A stretch of DNA of 40,276 nt from Bacteroides sp. UBA7335 (GTDB taxonomy: Bacteria > Bacteroidota > Bacteroidia > Bacteroidales > Bacteroidaceae): contig DKPL01000013.1 in NCBI GenBank assembly GCA_002471185.1, forward strand, positions 1 to 40,276. The letters run 5' to 3'. Shown here in pieces: positions 16,733 through 24,545 of the stretch. Made by a program: the position numbers and the translations under genes. How positions within the stretch are numbered: the first letter of the stretch is position 1; each line of letters begins with the position of its first letter. The notes under the pieces were generated by a model that saw nothing but the letters and a program-made list of their open reading frames with translations, ran no database searches and had not been told where the DNA came from.

Positions 16733-17430
16733 AATTTTACACCATAATATACACCCACTACGATAAACAGTAGTGCAATAATTAAATTCATATATTTTTG
16801 AAAAGATTGCATCCGATGATAAAAACGCCCTAATCCAGCCACACTGTATGCTAAAATCCAAGCCACTACAATCACAGGCAATCCGGTAGCAATGGCATAC
16901 ACCATTGGCAAAAAGTAACCACCAGTTTCGGCAGCAGAAAGAGGGATTAGCATTCCAAAATAGAGCACTCCACTACTAGGGCAAAAGGTCAAGGCAAACA
17001 ATATTCCCAACAGAAAAGCACCGGAGTCTCCACGCTTTCCAACCTTTTCACCATCCGATTTAAATCCAAACTGAGTTAAGTTCAACCGACTTCCCCAAAG
17101 CATAAAAACTCCAATCAGTATCAAGATAGGTGAAATAAACATCTCTCCATACTTCCCAATGGCCTTTTGGATAAAATAGATACTTGCTCCCTCTCGCAAT
17201 ATCGGAATTAAAATAAAGCCTAATCCAGTATAAACCACTACCCTTCCCATAGCATACAAAAGTCCACGCCAAAATATGCGATGTCTGCTTTCAATATCCT
17301 TGCCAATATAGCCTATGGCCGTAATATTTGTAGCAAGCGGACATGGACTAATAGCCGTTAGTATCCCCAACAAAAGTGCAGTCAGAAAAGGAGTAGTTCC
17401 ACTATCCAGTAGCGATTGAATCCAATCCAT
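16723..17430 (-). CDS. arsG: ArsG-type DsbD-like efflux permease
   Basis: A 235-residue inner-membrane protein of the DsbD/CcdA-like superfamily with about six helices. Conserved cysteine-proline motifs sit in two helices: ISPCPLATNITAIGYIG near residue 30 and LTFCPSSGVLYFGMLIPLS near residue 150. In Shewanella the arsEFG genes reduce nitro groups of aromatic arsenicals and export the amino product through ArsG; gene order and domain types here match. Its start codon shares a base with the arsF stop. The exact substrate in this organism is not established. Confidence 0.75.
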   Translation of the reverse strand: MDWIQSLLDSGTTPFLTALLLGILTAISPCPLATNITAIGYIGKDIESRHRIFWRGLLYAMGRVVVYTGLGFILIPILREGASIYFIQKAIGKYGEMFISPILILIGVFMLWGSRLNLTQFGFKSDGEKVGKRGDSGAFLLGILFALTFCPSSGVLYFGMLIPLSAAETGGYFLPMVYAIATGLPVIVVAWILAYSVAGLGRFYHRMQSFQKYMNLIIALLFIVVGVYYGVKLWL

Positions 17431-17828
17431 TATCTTATCTTATTAATAGCATCAGTCAATTTAGCCTTAAATACCTCCGGCTTATTTTTAGCATAAGCAA
17501 ACCCCATATCAGTTAAGTTGTCAGTTTTCCCGTTATGATCTAAAATCAAAGATGACCATGTTACCTGATATTTATCTGCGGTAGCCTCATCTTTCGAAAT
17601 ATCAACTACACGCATCACTATATTTTTAGCCCCCAAACTATCAACTACCTCTTTGGTCAATCGTTCGATTGCATTACAAGTCACGCAACGTTGTTTTCCG
17701 TGAAAATAAAGTACAGAGATTTCATTTGCATCTTTATCTAAAAAAGCAGAAGCCTCTTTCTTTCCCTTTACCCCACACGAAGCAAAAATGGCCATTAAGG
17801 TCAACCCCAACAATACTTTTCTCATCAT
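17430..17828 (-). CDS. arsF: ArsF-like thioredoxin-fold lipoprotein
   Basis: A 132-residue protein with a lipoprotein leader (MMRKVLLGLTLMAIFASC, cysteine at residue 18), so it should be anchored on the periplasmic side. The thioredoxin-like domain carries QRCVTC near residue 48, a redox-active CxxC, then EVVDSLGAKNIVMRVVDIS. It corresponds to ArsF of the Shewanella arsEFG set (subunit of the nitro-group-reducing activity). Two ATGs are adjacent (17828, 17825). It is two bases from arsE and overlaps arsG by one base. Confidence 0.75.
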   Translation of the reverse strand: MMRKVLLGLTLMAIFASCGVKGKKEASAFLDKDANEISVLYFHGKQRCVTCNAIERLTKEVVDSLGAKNIVMRVVDISKDEATADKYQVTWSSLILDHNGKTDNLTDMGFAYAKNKPEVFKAKLTDAINKIR

Positions 17829-17830
17829 AA

Positions 17831-18067
17831 TTAGTCTTTCGTCAATAACTCTTTCACCTCACTCAAAGAAAGTTTTTTGCCCGATGAAACTACTTTACCA
17901 TCAATCACCAAACCCGGAAGCTTCATTACATGATAAGCCATAATTTTTATCAAATCTTCCTCTTTCACTACATTAGCCTCTAGTCCCAATTCAGTCACAG
18001 CCTGTTTTGTAGTCTCATAAAGTGCCTTACAGCCAGCACAACCAGTTCCCAATACTTTAATTTCCAT
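17831..18067 (-). CDS. arsE: ArsE-like small thioredoxin-family protein
   Basis: A 78-residue minimal thioredoxin fold of the TM0996/MTH895 type. MEIKVLGTGCAGCKALYETTKQAV contains the CAGC redox motif at residues 10-13, and VMKLPGLVIDGKVV holds the cis-proline loop. Cytoplasmic. In arsEFG operons this is ArsE. An ArsR-type operator lies 29 bases upstream of the start, in the 73-base gap after arsR, so this gene may begin its own regulated transcript. Confidence 0.8.
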   Translation of the reverse strand: MEIKVLGTGCAGCKALYETTKQAVTELGLEANVVKEEDLIKIMAYHVMKLPGLVIDGKVVSSGKKLSLSEVKELLTKD

Positions 18068-18095
18068 TGTTTATTTAAATTTACAAGTTTATCTA

Positions 18096-18111
18096 TTCGT
18101 AAAAGCACGAA
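18096..18111 (-). promoter_or_regulatory. Second ArsR-type operator, upstream of arsE
   Basis: Half-sites TTCG and CGAA with an eight-base centre, the same geometry as the operator before arsR. Flanks are similar too (TATTCGT and ACGAACA). It lies between arsR and arsE. The minus strand shows only a weak -7 match (TAAACTTG) just downstream of it. Confidence 0.6.
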
Positions 18112-18140
18112 CATTATATACAAAAAAATAGCTCTACACA

Positions 18141-18461
18141 CTAACCACAACAACCTTCATTAGGATGAATCTGACCAATAAATGCCTCAAAAAGCGTTGT
18201 TGCCAGTTTCCAATTCTCTTGGTTTATACAATACTTTACTTTTGGAGGCAAAATTTCCCCTTGAATCAACCCCGCATCTTTCAATTCGCTAAGATGTTGA
18301 GATACCGTAGCCTTTGCAATAGGCAATACCTCGTGAATATCACCAAAAAAACAACTATCTTGCGACGCCAAAAATTTTAAGATTGCAATACGAGCAGGAT
18401 GTCCCATCGCCTTTGCAAATCGTGCCAATTGCTCCTCCTCAACCGTATATTTTTTTATCAT
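18141..18461 (-). CDS. arsR: ArsR-family metalloregulatory repressor
   Basis: A 106-residue winged-helix repressor: MGHPARIAILKFLA, then KATVSQHLSELKDAGLIQGE as the recognition helix. The classical ELCVCDL arsenic site is replaced by QDSCFFGDI with one cysteine (Cys37). The C-terminus ends NEGCCG with cysteines at 104 and 105. As(III) binding therefore probably uses Cys37 with the C-terminal pair, or the pair across the dimer. It heads the arsenic operon and sits just downstream of an operator overlapping its own -7 box. Confidence 0.9.
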   Translation of the reverse strand: MIKKYTVEEEQLARFAKAMGHPARIAILKFLASQDSCFFGDIHEVLPIAKATVSQHLSELKDAGLIQGEILPPKVKYCINQENWKLATTLFEAFIGQIHPNEGCCG

Positions 18462-18473
18462 TGAAATATCTAT

Positions 18474-18495
18474 TTGTTCGCAAACATACGAACAA
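18474..18495 (-). promoter_or_regulatory. arsR operator with the -7 box in its centre
   Basis: Perfect palindrome with arms TTGTTCG and CGAACAA. The eight-base centre reads TATGTTTG on the minus strand, an exact TAnnTTTG -7 box for arsR. A bound ArsR dimer would cover the -7 element directly. The start codon is only 13 bases from the operator edge, giving a very short leader. Confidence 0.75.
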
Positions 18496-18792
18496 TGTTT
18501 TTAATAAAAAAATTCTCACTATACATTAACATAGTTCATCAACAATTACCATGACAAACAAAAGCAATTTTCAGAAGCACAAACACACAAAATAGTTATA
18601 AAAAGAAAGAGTAACTAAATGAATCCCATTATAAAATGGTATATTTGCGATTATGAGCAATGAAGTGGTCACCTTCGAAAACTATTTTCATTTTACCACT
18701 TTTCTCAATATCATCATTCCGATTTAAGAACATTATGTATCTATACAACGTTGAAATGTAATAACAATTCGACTATTAATTATCAATGAATA
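18496..18792. other. Gene-free stretch between arsR and the HD-domain gene
   Basis: No supported gene. It contains the arsR upstream region and a good -7 box for the HD gene at 18640-18647, leaving a leader of about 140 bases. A 24-codon ORF (18653-18727) falls inside that leader but begins at the predicted transcription start and has no other support. Confidence 0.5.
18640..18647 (+). promoter_or_regulatory. Bacteroidales -7 box for the HD-domain gene
   Basis: TATATTTG followed by CGA, a full TAnnTTTG match. It predicts a leader of about 140 bases before the ATG at 18793. Confidence 0.55.
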
Positions 18793-19464
18793 ATGGAAAA
18801 TAAACAAATTACTTTCGAACAAATCAAAAAATCGGCAGAAATACGAACTTACATAAAGCGTGCTGATGAGTCGCTTACCGCCTTAGGATTTACCGAACAC
18901 AGTTTTGCACACGTCACCAAGTGCGCCATTGTATCGGGCAATATCTTATCCGACTTAGGTTATGATGAGCACACCGCAGACTTAGCCCGCATTGCAGGTT
19001 ATATGCACGATATAGGCAATGTAATAAACCGGCACGACCATGCCCAAAGTGGCGCAATAATGGCTTTCAGAATACTCGATAAAATGGGCATGAGTCCTGA
19101 CGATGTATCAGCCATCATTACTGCTATAGGCAATCATGACGAAGCAACAGCAGCCCCTGTTAATGCTATATCAGCGGCTTTAATACTAGCTGACAAAACC
19201 GATGTTAGACGTTCGCGAGTACGTAGCAATGCCAGCATCGATTTCGACATTCACGACCGAGTAAACTATGCCGTAGAGTCATCAGAACTATCGTTAGATA
19301 AACTAACCAAAACATTAACCTTAAAGATGAGTATCGACACACAAATTTGCCCGGTGATGGACTACTTCGAAATCTTCTTATCCCGCATGCTACTTTGTCG
19401 CAAAGCAGCCGACTATTTAGGACTCACCTTTCACATCAATGTAAACGGCCAGATACTATTATAG
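18793..19464 (+). CDS. HD-domain phosphohydrolase
   Basis: A 223-residue cytoplasmic protein of the HD superfamily. The metal ligands are visible as HSFAHVTKCA (H), YMHDIGN (HD), and NHDEA/DKTD further on, all in order. An additional histidine-rich segment NRHDHAQSG follows the HD pair. HD proteins hydrolyse phosphate esters of nucleotides or related compounds; the substrate cannot be predicted. Its C-terminal third (from about residue 145) has no motif I recognise. Monocistronic, between its own -7 box and a hairpin. Confidence 0.8.
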   Translation: MENKQITFEQIKKSAEIRTYIKRADESLTALGFTEHSFAHVTKCAIVSGNILSDLGYDEHTADLARIAGYMHDIGNVINRHDHAQSGAIMAFRILDKMGMSPDDVSAIITAIGNHDEATAAPVNAISAALILADKTDVRRSRVRSNASIDFDIHDRVNYAVESSELSLDKLTKTLTLKMSIDTQICPVMDYFEIFLSRMLLCRKAADYLGLTFHINVNGQILL

Positions 19465-19489
19465 GTAAGCCCAATACCTATTAATATAC

Positions 19490-19536
19490 AAAACACTCTC
19501 TGTATAAAACCATTTATTTTACACAGAGAGCGTTTT
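19490..19536 (+). terminator. Terminator after the HD-domain gene
   Basis: AAAACACTCTCTGTA pairs with TACAGAGAG-type sequence ending CGTTTT, with one A/C mismatch, followed by CTTTTTC. It lies 26 bases after the stop. Confidence 0.7.
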
Positions 19537-19598
19537 CTTTTTCTCTCCAACTAAACTTAGTTAACCAAACACTTTTAGAAAATATCGGAAAATAGTAG

Positions 19599-19606
19599 TA
19601 AGTTTG
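19599..19606 (+). promoter_or_regulatory. Bacteroidales -7 box for pncA-pncB
   Basis: TAAGTTTG followed by CAAC, 20 bases before the ATG at 19626. The spacing fits a short leader. Confidence 0.6.
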
Positions 19607-19625
19607 CAACATAAAAGTAAAAAAG

Positions 19626-20177
19626 ATGAAGCGTTTATTACTGATAGTCGATCCACAAATAGATTTTATTACCGGTTCTTTGCCTGTGCCAAGTGCCCAA
19701 GATGCCATGAATGCCTTGTCGGAATATATCCAAAAATCAAACGGCGAATACGTATGCAAAGTCGTTACTTTAGACTGGCATCCCTATAATCATTGCTCTT
19801 TTATCAGCAATGGCGGAGAGTGGCCCATACACTGTGTGCAACACACCGTAGGAGCTGCCATATATCCGGCACTGATAGCACCACTATATACCACTCAAGG
19901 CGAAGTACACATACTAACCAAAGGCGATACCGCCAATCAAGAAGAATACTCTATCTTTAAAAATAGCATTGCATCCATCCAGATGCAAAACTTAATCAAG
20001 AAGTTAGACATTGAACAAATAGACGTTTGTGGCATTGCAGGAGATGTATGCGTACTCAACACCTTAAAAGATGGCATCAGCAATTACACTTCAACCCTAT
20101 TTCATATTCTACCACAATATACTCCTTCTTTAGATGGTGGTCTAAAGCTCAATGAGTACATCCAAACCCTAGGCTAA
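19626..20177 (+). CDS. pncA: Nicotinamidase (isochorismatase-fold cysteine hydrolase)
   Basis: Deamidates nicotinamide to nicotinate. The motifs are VDPQIDF (catalytic Asp9), the metal site DWHPYNHCSF, HILTKGDT (catalytic lysine) and IAGDVCVLNTLKDG (nucleophilic cysteine near residue 141). At 183 residues it is somewhat short but complete. Its stop and the pncB start share one base (TAATG), so the two are coupled. That neighbour, nicotinate phosphoribosyltransferase, confirms the NAD salvage role. Confidence 0.9.
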   Translation: MKRLLLIVDPQIDFITGSLPVPSAQDAMNALSEYIQKSNGEYVCKVVTLDWHPYNHCSFISNGGEWPIHCVQHTVGAAIYPALIAPLYTTQGEVHILTKGDTANQEEYSIFKNSIASIQMQNLIKKLDIEQIDVCGIAGDVCVLNTLKDGISNYTSTLFHILPQYTPSLDGGLKLNEYIQTLG

Positions 20178-21382
20178 TGGAACAGATTATCAAACATTTC
20201 ACCGACGATGACCTCTATAAGTTCACCATGTGCTGTGCAGTCATCGATAACTTTCCTCGAGCGCAAGTTAAGTATTCATTTACCGACCGCGACCATACAA
20301 TCTATCCCAAAGGATTTGTAGAAGAGCTAAACCAACAAATTATTGCATTAGAGTCAGTAGTCATCACCGATGAGGAGATTGACTTTATGAAACAAAAGTG
20401 CAGTTATATCCCCGGTTGGTTTTACAATTACCTGAAAGGTTATCGCTTTAAGCGTGAATGGGTAAAGGCATGGCAAGACAATAAGGGGCACTTACAAATA
20501 GAGTTTGAAGGCAGTTGGGCAGACACCATTCTGCTCGAAGTCAAAGTGCTAGCCATCATCTCAGAACTGTACTACCGGATGAATGGACAAAGCATCGAGT
20601 TTAACTACGAAGAATACTACCAAAAATCATATCAAAAAGCCGAACAACTTCTTCAAGCCGGATGCATCTATTCTGATTTTGGCACACGCCGTCGCGCCTC
20701 TTTCAAAGCCCAAGATACTGTAGTAAGCGCAATGAAAGCATGTACATTAAGCAAACCTTGGGCAGGAAAATTTGTAGGAACTAGCAATATTTATCTAGCG
20801 ATGAAGTATGATTTACTACCTGTTGGAACTATGGCACACGAGTTTGTTTGTGCCATAGGTGGTATGTACGGTCCTCAAATGGCCAATAACATTGCTATGA
20901 ACTCTTGGCGCAACACCTTTCGTGGTGCATTAGGAACCTATCTTTATGATAGTTTTGGTTGGGAAATTTTCAACCTCAATTTCTCTGAAGACTTTGCAAA
21001 TCTATTCAAAGGACTGCGTGTAGATAGTGGAGACAATCGTGAGCAACTCATGAAAATAGCCAATAAATACCAATCACTCGGCATTGACCCCAAAACCAAA
21101 CAAGTGGTGTTTAGCAATGCACTCAACACCGATAGTGCAATTGAAATACAACAATACGCCAACGAATATTGCAAACCATCATTTGGCATTGGTACCCATT
21201 TCACTAACGATTTCGAAGCTGTAAAACCTATGAACATCGTAATCAAGTTAGTAGCCGTTAAGATTACCGAATCATGGACTTTCTACAACGATACTTGTAA
21301 AATCAGCGAAGACAAAGGAAAACACACCGGTAAGCCCGAAGTCATTCAACGATTTATGCAGGCTCTCAACCTACATGAGTAG
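20177..21382 (+). CDS. pncB: Nicotinate phosphoribosyltransferase
   Basis: Converts nicotinate and PRPP to nicotinate mononucleotide, the entry step of the Preiss-Handler pathway. YKFTMCCAVIDNFPRAQVKYSFTDR at the N-terminus, DFGTRRRASF, and GTMAHEFVCAIGGM (with the histidine phosphorylated in PncB) are characteristic. GLRVDSGDNREQLMKIANKY contributes to the phosphate site. At 401 residues it is full length. With pncA it forms a two-gene salvage operon. Confidence 0.95.
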   Translation: MEQIIKHFTDDDLYKFTMCCAVIDNFPRAQVKYSFTDRDHTIYPKGFVEELNQQIIALESVVITDEEIDFMKQKCSYIPGWFYNYLKGYRFKREWVKAWQDNKGHLQIEFEGSWADTILLEVKVLAIISELYYRMNGQSIEFNYEEYYQKSYQKAEQLLQAGCIYSDFGTRRRASFKAQDTVVSAMKACTLSKPWAGKFVGTSNIYLAMKYDLLPVGTMAHEFVCAIGGMYGPQMANNIAMNSWRNTFRGALGTYLYDSFGWEIFNLNFSEDFANLFKGLRVDSGDNREQLMKIANKYQSLGIDPKTKQVVFSNALNTDSAIEIQQYANEYCKPSFGIGTHFTNDFEAVKPMNIVIKLVAVKITESWTFYNDTCKISEDKGKHTGKPEVIQRFMQALNLHE

Positions 21383-21404
21383 TCATAAAAGCTCATCCCA
21401 TAAA

Positions 21405-21450
21405 AAACCCCTCATCACTAAATCATCGCCGATTTAGAAATGAGAGGTTT
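21405..21450 (-). terminator. Terminator between pncB and the alcohol dehydrogenase gene
   Basis: Outer arms AAACCCCTCAT and ATGAGAGGTTT (one mismatch) and inner arms AAATC and GATTT form a branched hairpin. On the minus strand it is followed by a T run, so it terminates the alcohol dehydrogenase gene; it may also serve pncB. Confidence 0.7.
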
Positions 21451-21469
21451 AAATTTAGGTAGAGATGAA

Positions 21470-22621
21470 CTATTTTACTTGATTCAAAATTTCAACGATT
21501 CGTTCAGGCGTAATAGTTTGTTTTTCGCCCAAAGCCACTTTTTTCTTAGCAAAACGGCTCGCTATCTCAGCAATCGTATCATCACCAATGTTATAATCAG
21601 ACAAGTGAATTTTAACCCCTAGCGATTGAAAAAAATCTTCAGTACAGGCAATTGCTTGGTCAATTCTATCCTCTTCGGCACCACTGTTAATTCCCCATAC
21701 CTGCTCGGCATAACGAAGCAGCATATCTCGTTTCTCCTCACGCATAATTTTTAATACTCCCGGATAAACAATAGCCAAAGTCACCCCATGATCAAGTCCA
21801 TGAAAAGCAGTAATTTCTTGACCAATCATATGCGTAGCCCAATCTTGCGCCACCCCCATAGCAATAAATCCATTGAGAGCCATAGTAGCCGAGTACATAA
21901 AGTTGGCACAAGTATCATAATCTTTTTGATTAACCATCAACTTAGGTGCAACCTCAATCAAGGTTTTCAAAATACCCTCTGCCCAATACTCTTGTACCCG
22001 AGCATTATTAGGGTAAGTAAGATATTGCTCCATTACATGCACAAACGTATCAATTATCCCATTAGCCACTTGTTTTTGTGGCAACGAATAGATAGCAGTA
22101 GGATCAAGAATTGAGAATTGCGGGAAACACGCTTCATTAAAAAAGCATAACTTCTCTTTACGAGCTCGGCGGCTAATCACTGCACCACTATTCATTTCCG
22201 ATCCTGTAGCCGGAATGGTCAACACCGTAGCCAAAGGAACAGCCTGTCCTGTTGGCAGTGGTCGCAACAAGAAGTCCCAAGGTTCACCGTCCCATTTTAT
22301 AGCCGTAGCAATAAACTTAGTTCCATCAATCACCGAGCCACCACCTACAGCCAGTAAAAAGTCTATATTCTTCTCTTTACATTCAGCCACGCAGCGCATT
22401 AGCGTTTCATACTCCGGGTTAGGTTCAATACCCCCAAACTCCGAAACTTGATGGTTGCACAAAGCCTTTTTTACCTGATCATAAATTCCATTTTTATGGA
22501 TAGATCCACCCCCATAAGTCATCATTACATGCTTATCTGCAGGAATCAACTTTGCCAATTGAGCAATCTGTCCCTCACCAAATACCAATTTCGTAGGGTT
22601 CTGAAAAATAAAATTATTCAT
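21470..22621 (-). CDS. Iron-containing alcohol dehydrogenase, YqhD/BdhA type
   Basis: A 383-residue group III alcohol dehydrogenase. The NAD(P) site is in MMTYGGGSI and LAVGGGSVIDGTKFIA; metal ligands lie in DTFVHVMEQYLTYP and FHGLDHGVTLAIVYPG. The sequence NPTKLVFGEGQIAQL at the start and QVWGINSG near the end are typical of YqhD/butanol dehydrogenases, which reduce aldehydes, usually with NADPH. Single gene with a -7 box 82 bases upstream. Physiological aldehyde unknown. Confidence 0.9.
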   Translation of the reverse strand: MNNFIFQNPTKLVFGEGQIAQLAKLIPADKHVMMTYGGGSIHKNGIYDQVKKALCNHQVSEFGGIEPNPEYETLMRCVAECKEKNIDFLLAVGGGSVIDGTKFIATAIKWDGEPWDFLLRPLPTGQAVPLATVLTIPATGSEMNSGAVISRRARKEKLCFFNEACFPQFSILDPTAIYSLPQKQVANGIIDTFVHVMEQYLTYPNNARVQEYWAEGILKTLIEVAPKLMVNQKDYDTCANFMYSATMALNGFIAMGVAQDWATHMIGQEITAFHGLDHGVTLAIVYPGVLKIMREEKRDMLLRYAEQVWGINSGAEEDRIDQAIACTEDFFQSLGVKIHLSDYNIGDDTIAEIASRFAKKKVALGEKQTITPERIVEILNQVK

Positions 22622-22702
22622 GCTGTTTTTCTATTTATCGGTTGTACCAATCATTTTTTTAAAGATATAAATTATTTCATATCCATGTATATATCACAAA
22701 GA

Positions 22703-22710
22703 CAAAGATA
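22703..22710 (-). promoter_or_regulatory. Bacteroidales -7 box for the alcohol dehydrogenase gene
   Basis: Minus-strand TATCTTTG, a full TAnnTTTG match, followed by a leader of about 75 bases. Confidence 0.55.
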
Positions 22711-22829
22711 AGTTACTCTACTCATTTATCACTTATATATATCATCTCATTCTGTATACAAATTACCGATTAACAATTTTACTCAAAGATATACTGAATC
22801 ATTTACCAAAAAGTAATCATCAAATTATC

Positions 22830-22837
22830 TATATTTG
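22830..22837 (+). promoter_or_regulatory. -7 box that decides the start of the PepC-like gene
   Basis: TATATTTG followed by CCC lies 19 bases before ATG 22856. The longer reading frame, beginning at TTG 22835, starts inside this box, so it cannot be the true start. Confidence 0.65.
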
Positions 22838-22855
22838 CCCTACAAAATAAATAAT

Positions 22856-24229
22856 ATGAGAAAACTTATATCCCTATCACTTCTTTCAGTGGCAACTCTA
22901 GCCAGCGCTCAAACCATTGAGCAAAATCAGTTGCAACAATACCGCCAAGCATTTAGTTCGGACCAGCAAGCCACCATGCGTCAAAACGCCATCATCAAAG
23001 AGGCACAAATTCGTAATTTGGCATTAAATCATAAGTTAGACAACGAGATAGACCATTTCTTTAAATACAAAGTAGATGTTAAAGGCATCACCAACCAGAA
23101 AAGTTCTGGTCGTTGTTGGATGTTTACCTCTTACAATGTGTTGCGTCCGACACTCATGAAGAAGTACAATATAGGTAGTTTCGACTTTTCGCATAACTAT
23201 TTATACTTTTATGACATGCTCGAAAAGTCAAATCTCTTTTTAGAAAACATCATCAACACAGCTCCAAACGATATTAACGATCGCGAGGTAGTCACCTATT
23301 TCTCCTCACCGGTAGACGATGGTGGCGTGTGGAATCTATTCTACAATGTAGCTAGCAAATATGGCTTTGTGCCCAAAGCAGTCATGGCCGAAACTGCCCA
23401 TTCTGAAAATACCGGTCAGCTACGTGCTATTCTAAACGAGCGATTGCGCAAAGGCGGATATGAACTTCGCGAGATGGCAGCTAATGGCAAAAACGCACAA
23501 GAGTTACAAGCTGCGAAAGTTGACATTATGGGCGATGTTTATAAAATTCTAGCTTATACATTAGGCGAACCTCCCACCACATTCACTTGGCGTTATAAAG
23601 ATAATAACGGAGCCATTCAGTCGGTAACCACCACTCCAATGCAGTTTTACAAAGACAATGTACCGGCAGACTACTCCCCCGATCAGTATATCATGATAAT
23701 GAATGATCCTACTCGTCCCTATTATCAAGTATACGACATAGCCAACTATCGCAACACCCTCGAAGGAGTTAATTGGCGCTACCTCAACTTACCCAATGAC
23801 GAGATAAAAAAGAGTGCCATAGCTTCCATCAAAAACAACGAAGCCATGTATGCCTCATGTGATGTAGGCAAGCAACTCAATCGCGACAAAGGCATCTTAG
23901 ATCCCGACATGTACGATTACGCTTCCCTTTTTGGCATAGACTTTTCGATGGATAAAAAGGCACGCATTCTGACTCGCCAAAGTGGGTCGGCACATGCCAT
24001 GGCTTTGGTAGCAGTTGATACCGATGAGAACGAGAATCCGCTTAAATGGGAGTTTGAAAACAGTTGGGGAGCTACCAACGGCAACAACGGCTACCTCACC
24101 TTTACCGACAATTGGTTTGATGAATATATGTTTCGTGTAGTAATACGCAAAGAGTATTTAAGCAAAAAAGCCTTGAAAGCTTTAGATAGTAAACCCATCC
24201 AACTACCCGTTTGGGATTATATGTTCTAA
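22856..24229 (+). CDS. Secreted C1-family peptidase, aminopeptidase C/bleomycin hydrolase type
   Basis: A 457-residue papain-like peptidase of the PepC/bleomycin hydrolase group (C1B). The catalytic cysteine is in NQKSSGRCWMFTSYN, the histidine in GSAHAMALVAVD and the asparagine in FENSWGATNGNNGYL. Unlike classical cytosolic PepC it has a Sec signal peptide (MRKLISLSLLSVATLASAQT, cleavage after SAQ or SA), so it acts in the periplasm or outside. The C-terminus ends PVWDYMF, not the alanine-rich tail of mammalian bleomycin hydrolase. Confidence 0.9.
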   Translation: MRKLISLSLLSVATLASAQTIEQNQLQQYRQAFSSDQQATMRQNAIIKEAQIRNLALNHKLDNEIDHFFKYKVDVKGITNQKSSGRCWMFTSYNVLRPTLMKKYNIGSFDFSHNYLYFYDMLEKSNLFLENIINTAPNDINDREVVTYFSSPVDDGGVWNLFYNVASKYGFVPKAVMAETAHSENTGQLRAILNERLRKGGYELREMAANGKNAQELQAAKVDIMGDVYKILAYTLGEPPTTFTWRYKDNNGAIQSVTTTPMQFYKDNVPADYSPDQYIMIMNDPTRPYYQVYDIANYRNTLEGVNWRYLNLPNDEIKKSAIASIKNNEAMYASCDVGKQLNRDKGILDPDMYDYASLFGIDFSMDKKARILTRQSGSAHAMALVAVDTDENENPLKWEFENSWGATNGNNGYLTFTDNWFDEYMFRVVIRKEYLSKKALKALDSKPIQLPVWDYMF

Positions 24230-24245
24230 GGATACCCTTGTTTAT

Positions 24246-24301
24246 ACAAAGCAGGTTCTATTGGACTGAGAATTCACTCCGTTCAATGGAACCTGTTTTG
24301 T
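24246..24301 (+). terminator. Terminator after the PepC-like gene
   Basis: Long imperfect stem whose lower part is ACAAAGCAGGTTC against GAACCTGTTTTGT, beginning 17 bases after the stop. Confidence 0.7.
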
Positions 24302-24499
24302 ATTTAAATAGCCATTAACCCCTATTCAAATGATATTTAAACAATAGCAACATGCCAACCTCATCTTCAAAAACTCATAAAGAAAACCTCTAAATTAGTA
24401 CTCATAAACTATGACACCGCCATCTATACAACTCTTCAATCAGTAAATATACCATCATAAACGGTTAAAATAATATTAGTCTATCCCAAAAAGCTTCTA

Positions 24500-24507
24500 T
24501 ATTTTTG
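24500..24507 (+). promoter_or_regulatory. Bacteroidales -7 box for the alpha-galactosidase gene
   Basis: TATTTTTG followed by TACC, matching TAnnTTTG, 38 bases before ATG 24546. Confidence 0.55.
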
Positions 24508-24545
24508 TACCATCAACCCAAGTAACCATTTAACAACAGAAAAAC

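Larger units (their letters stand above)
24230..24545 (+). other. Gene-free stretch before the alpha-galactosidase
   Basis: Holds the peptidase terminator (24246-24301) and the alpha-galactosidase -7 box (24500-24507). Nothing else was recognised in the AT-rich sequence between them. Confidence 0.6.

Noticed and set aside
16733..16861. Extended ArsC N-terminus of 43 residues
   Set aside because: It is the arsG coding sequence read in another frame; the family starts at MAIKVLILCTGNSC.
18653..18727. 24-codon leader peptide before the HD-domain gene
   Set aside because: It starts at the predicted transcription start, has no ribosome site and no tell-tale residue run or attenuator hairpin.
22835..22855. 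Alternative start adding seven residues before the PepC-like signal peptide
   Set aside because: The start would lie within the -7 box and would spoil the signal peptide.
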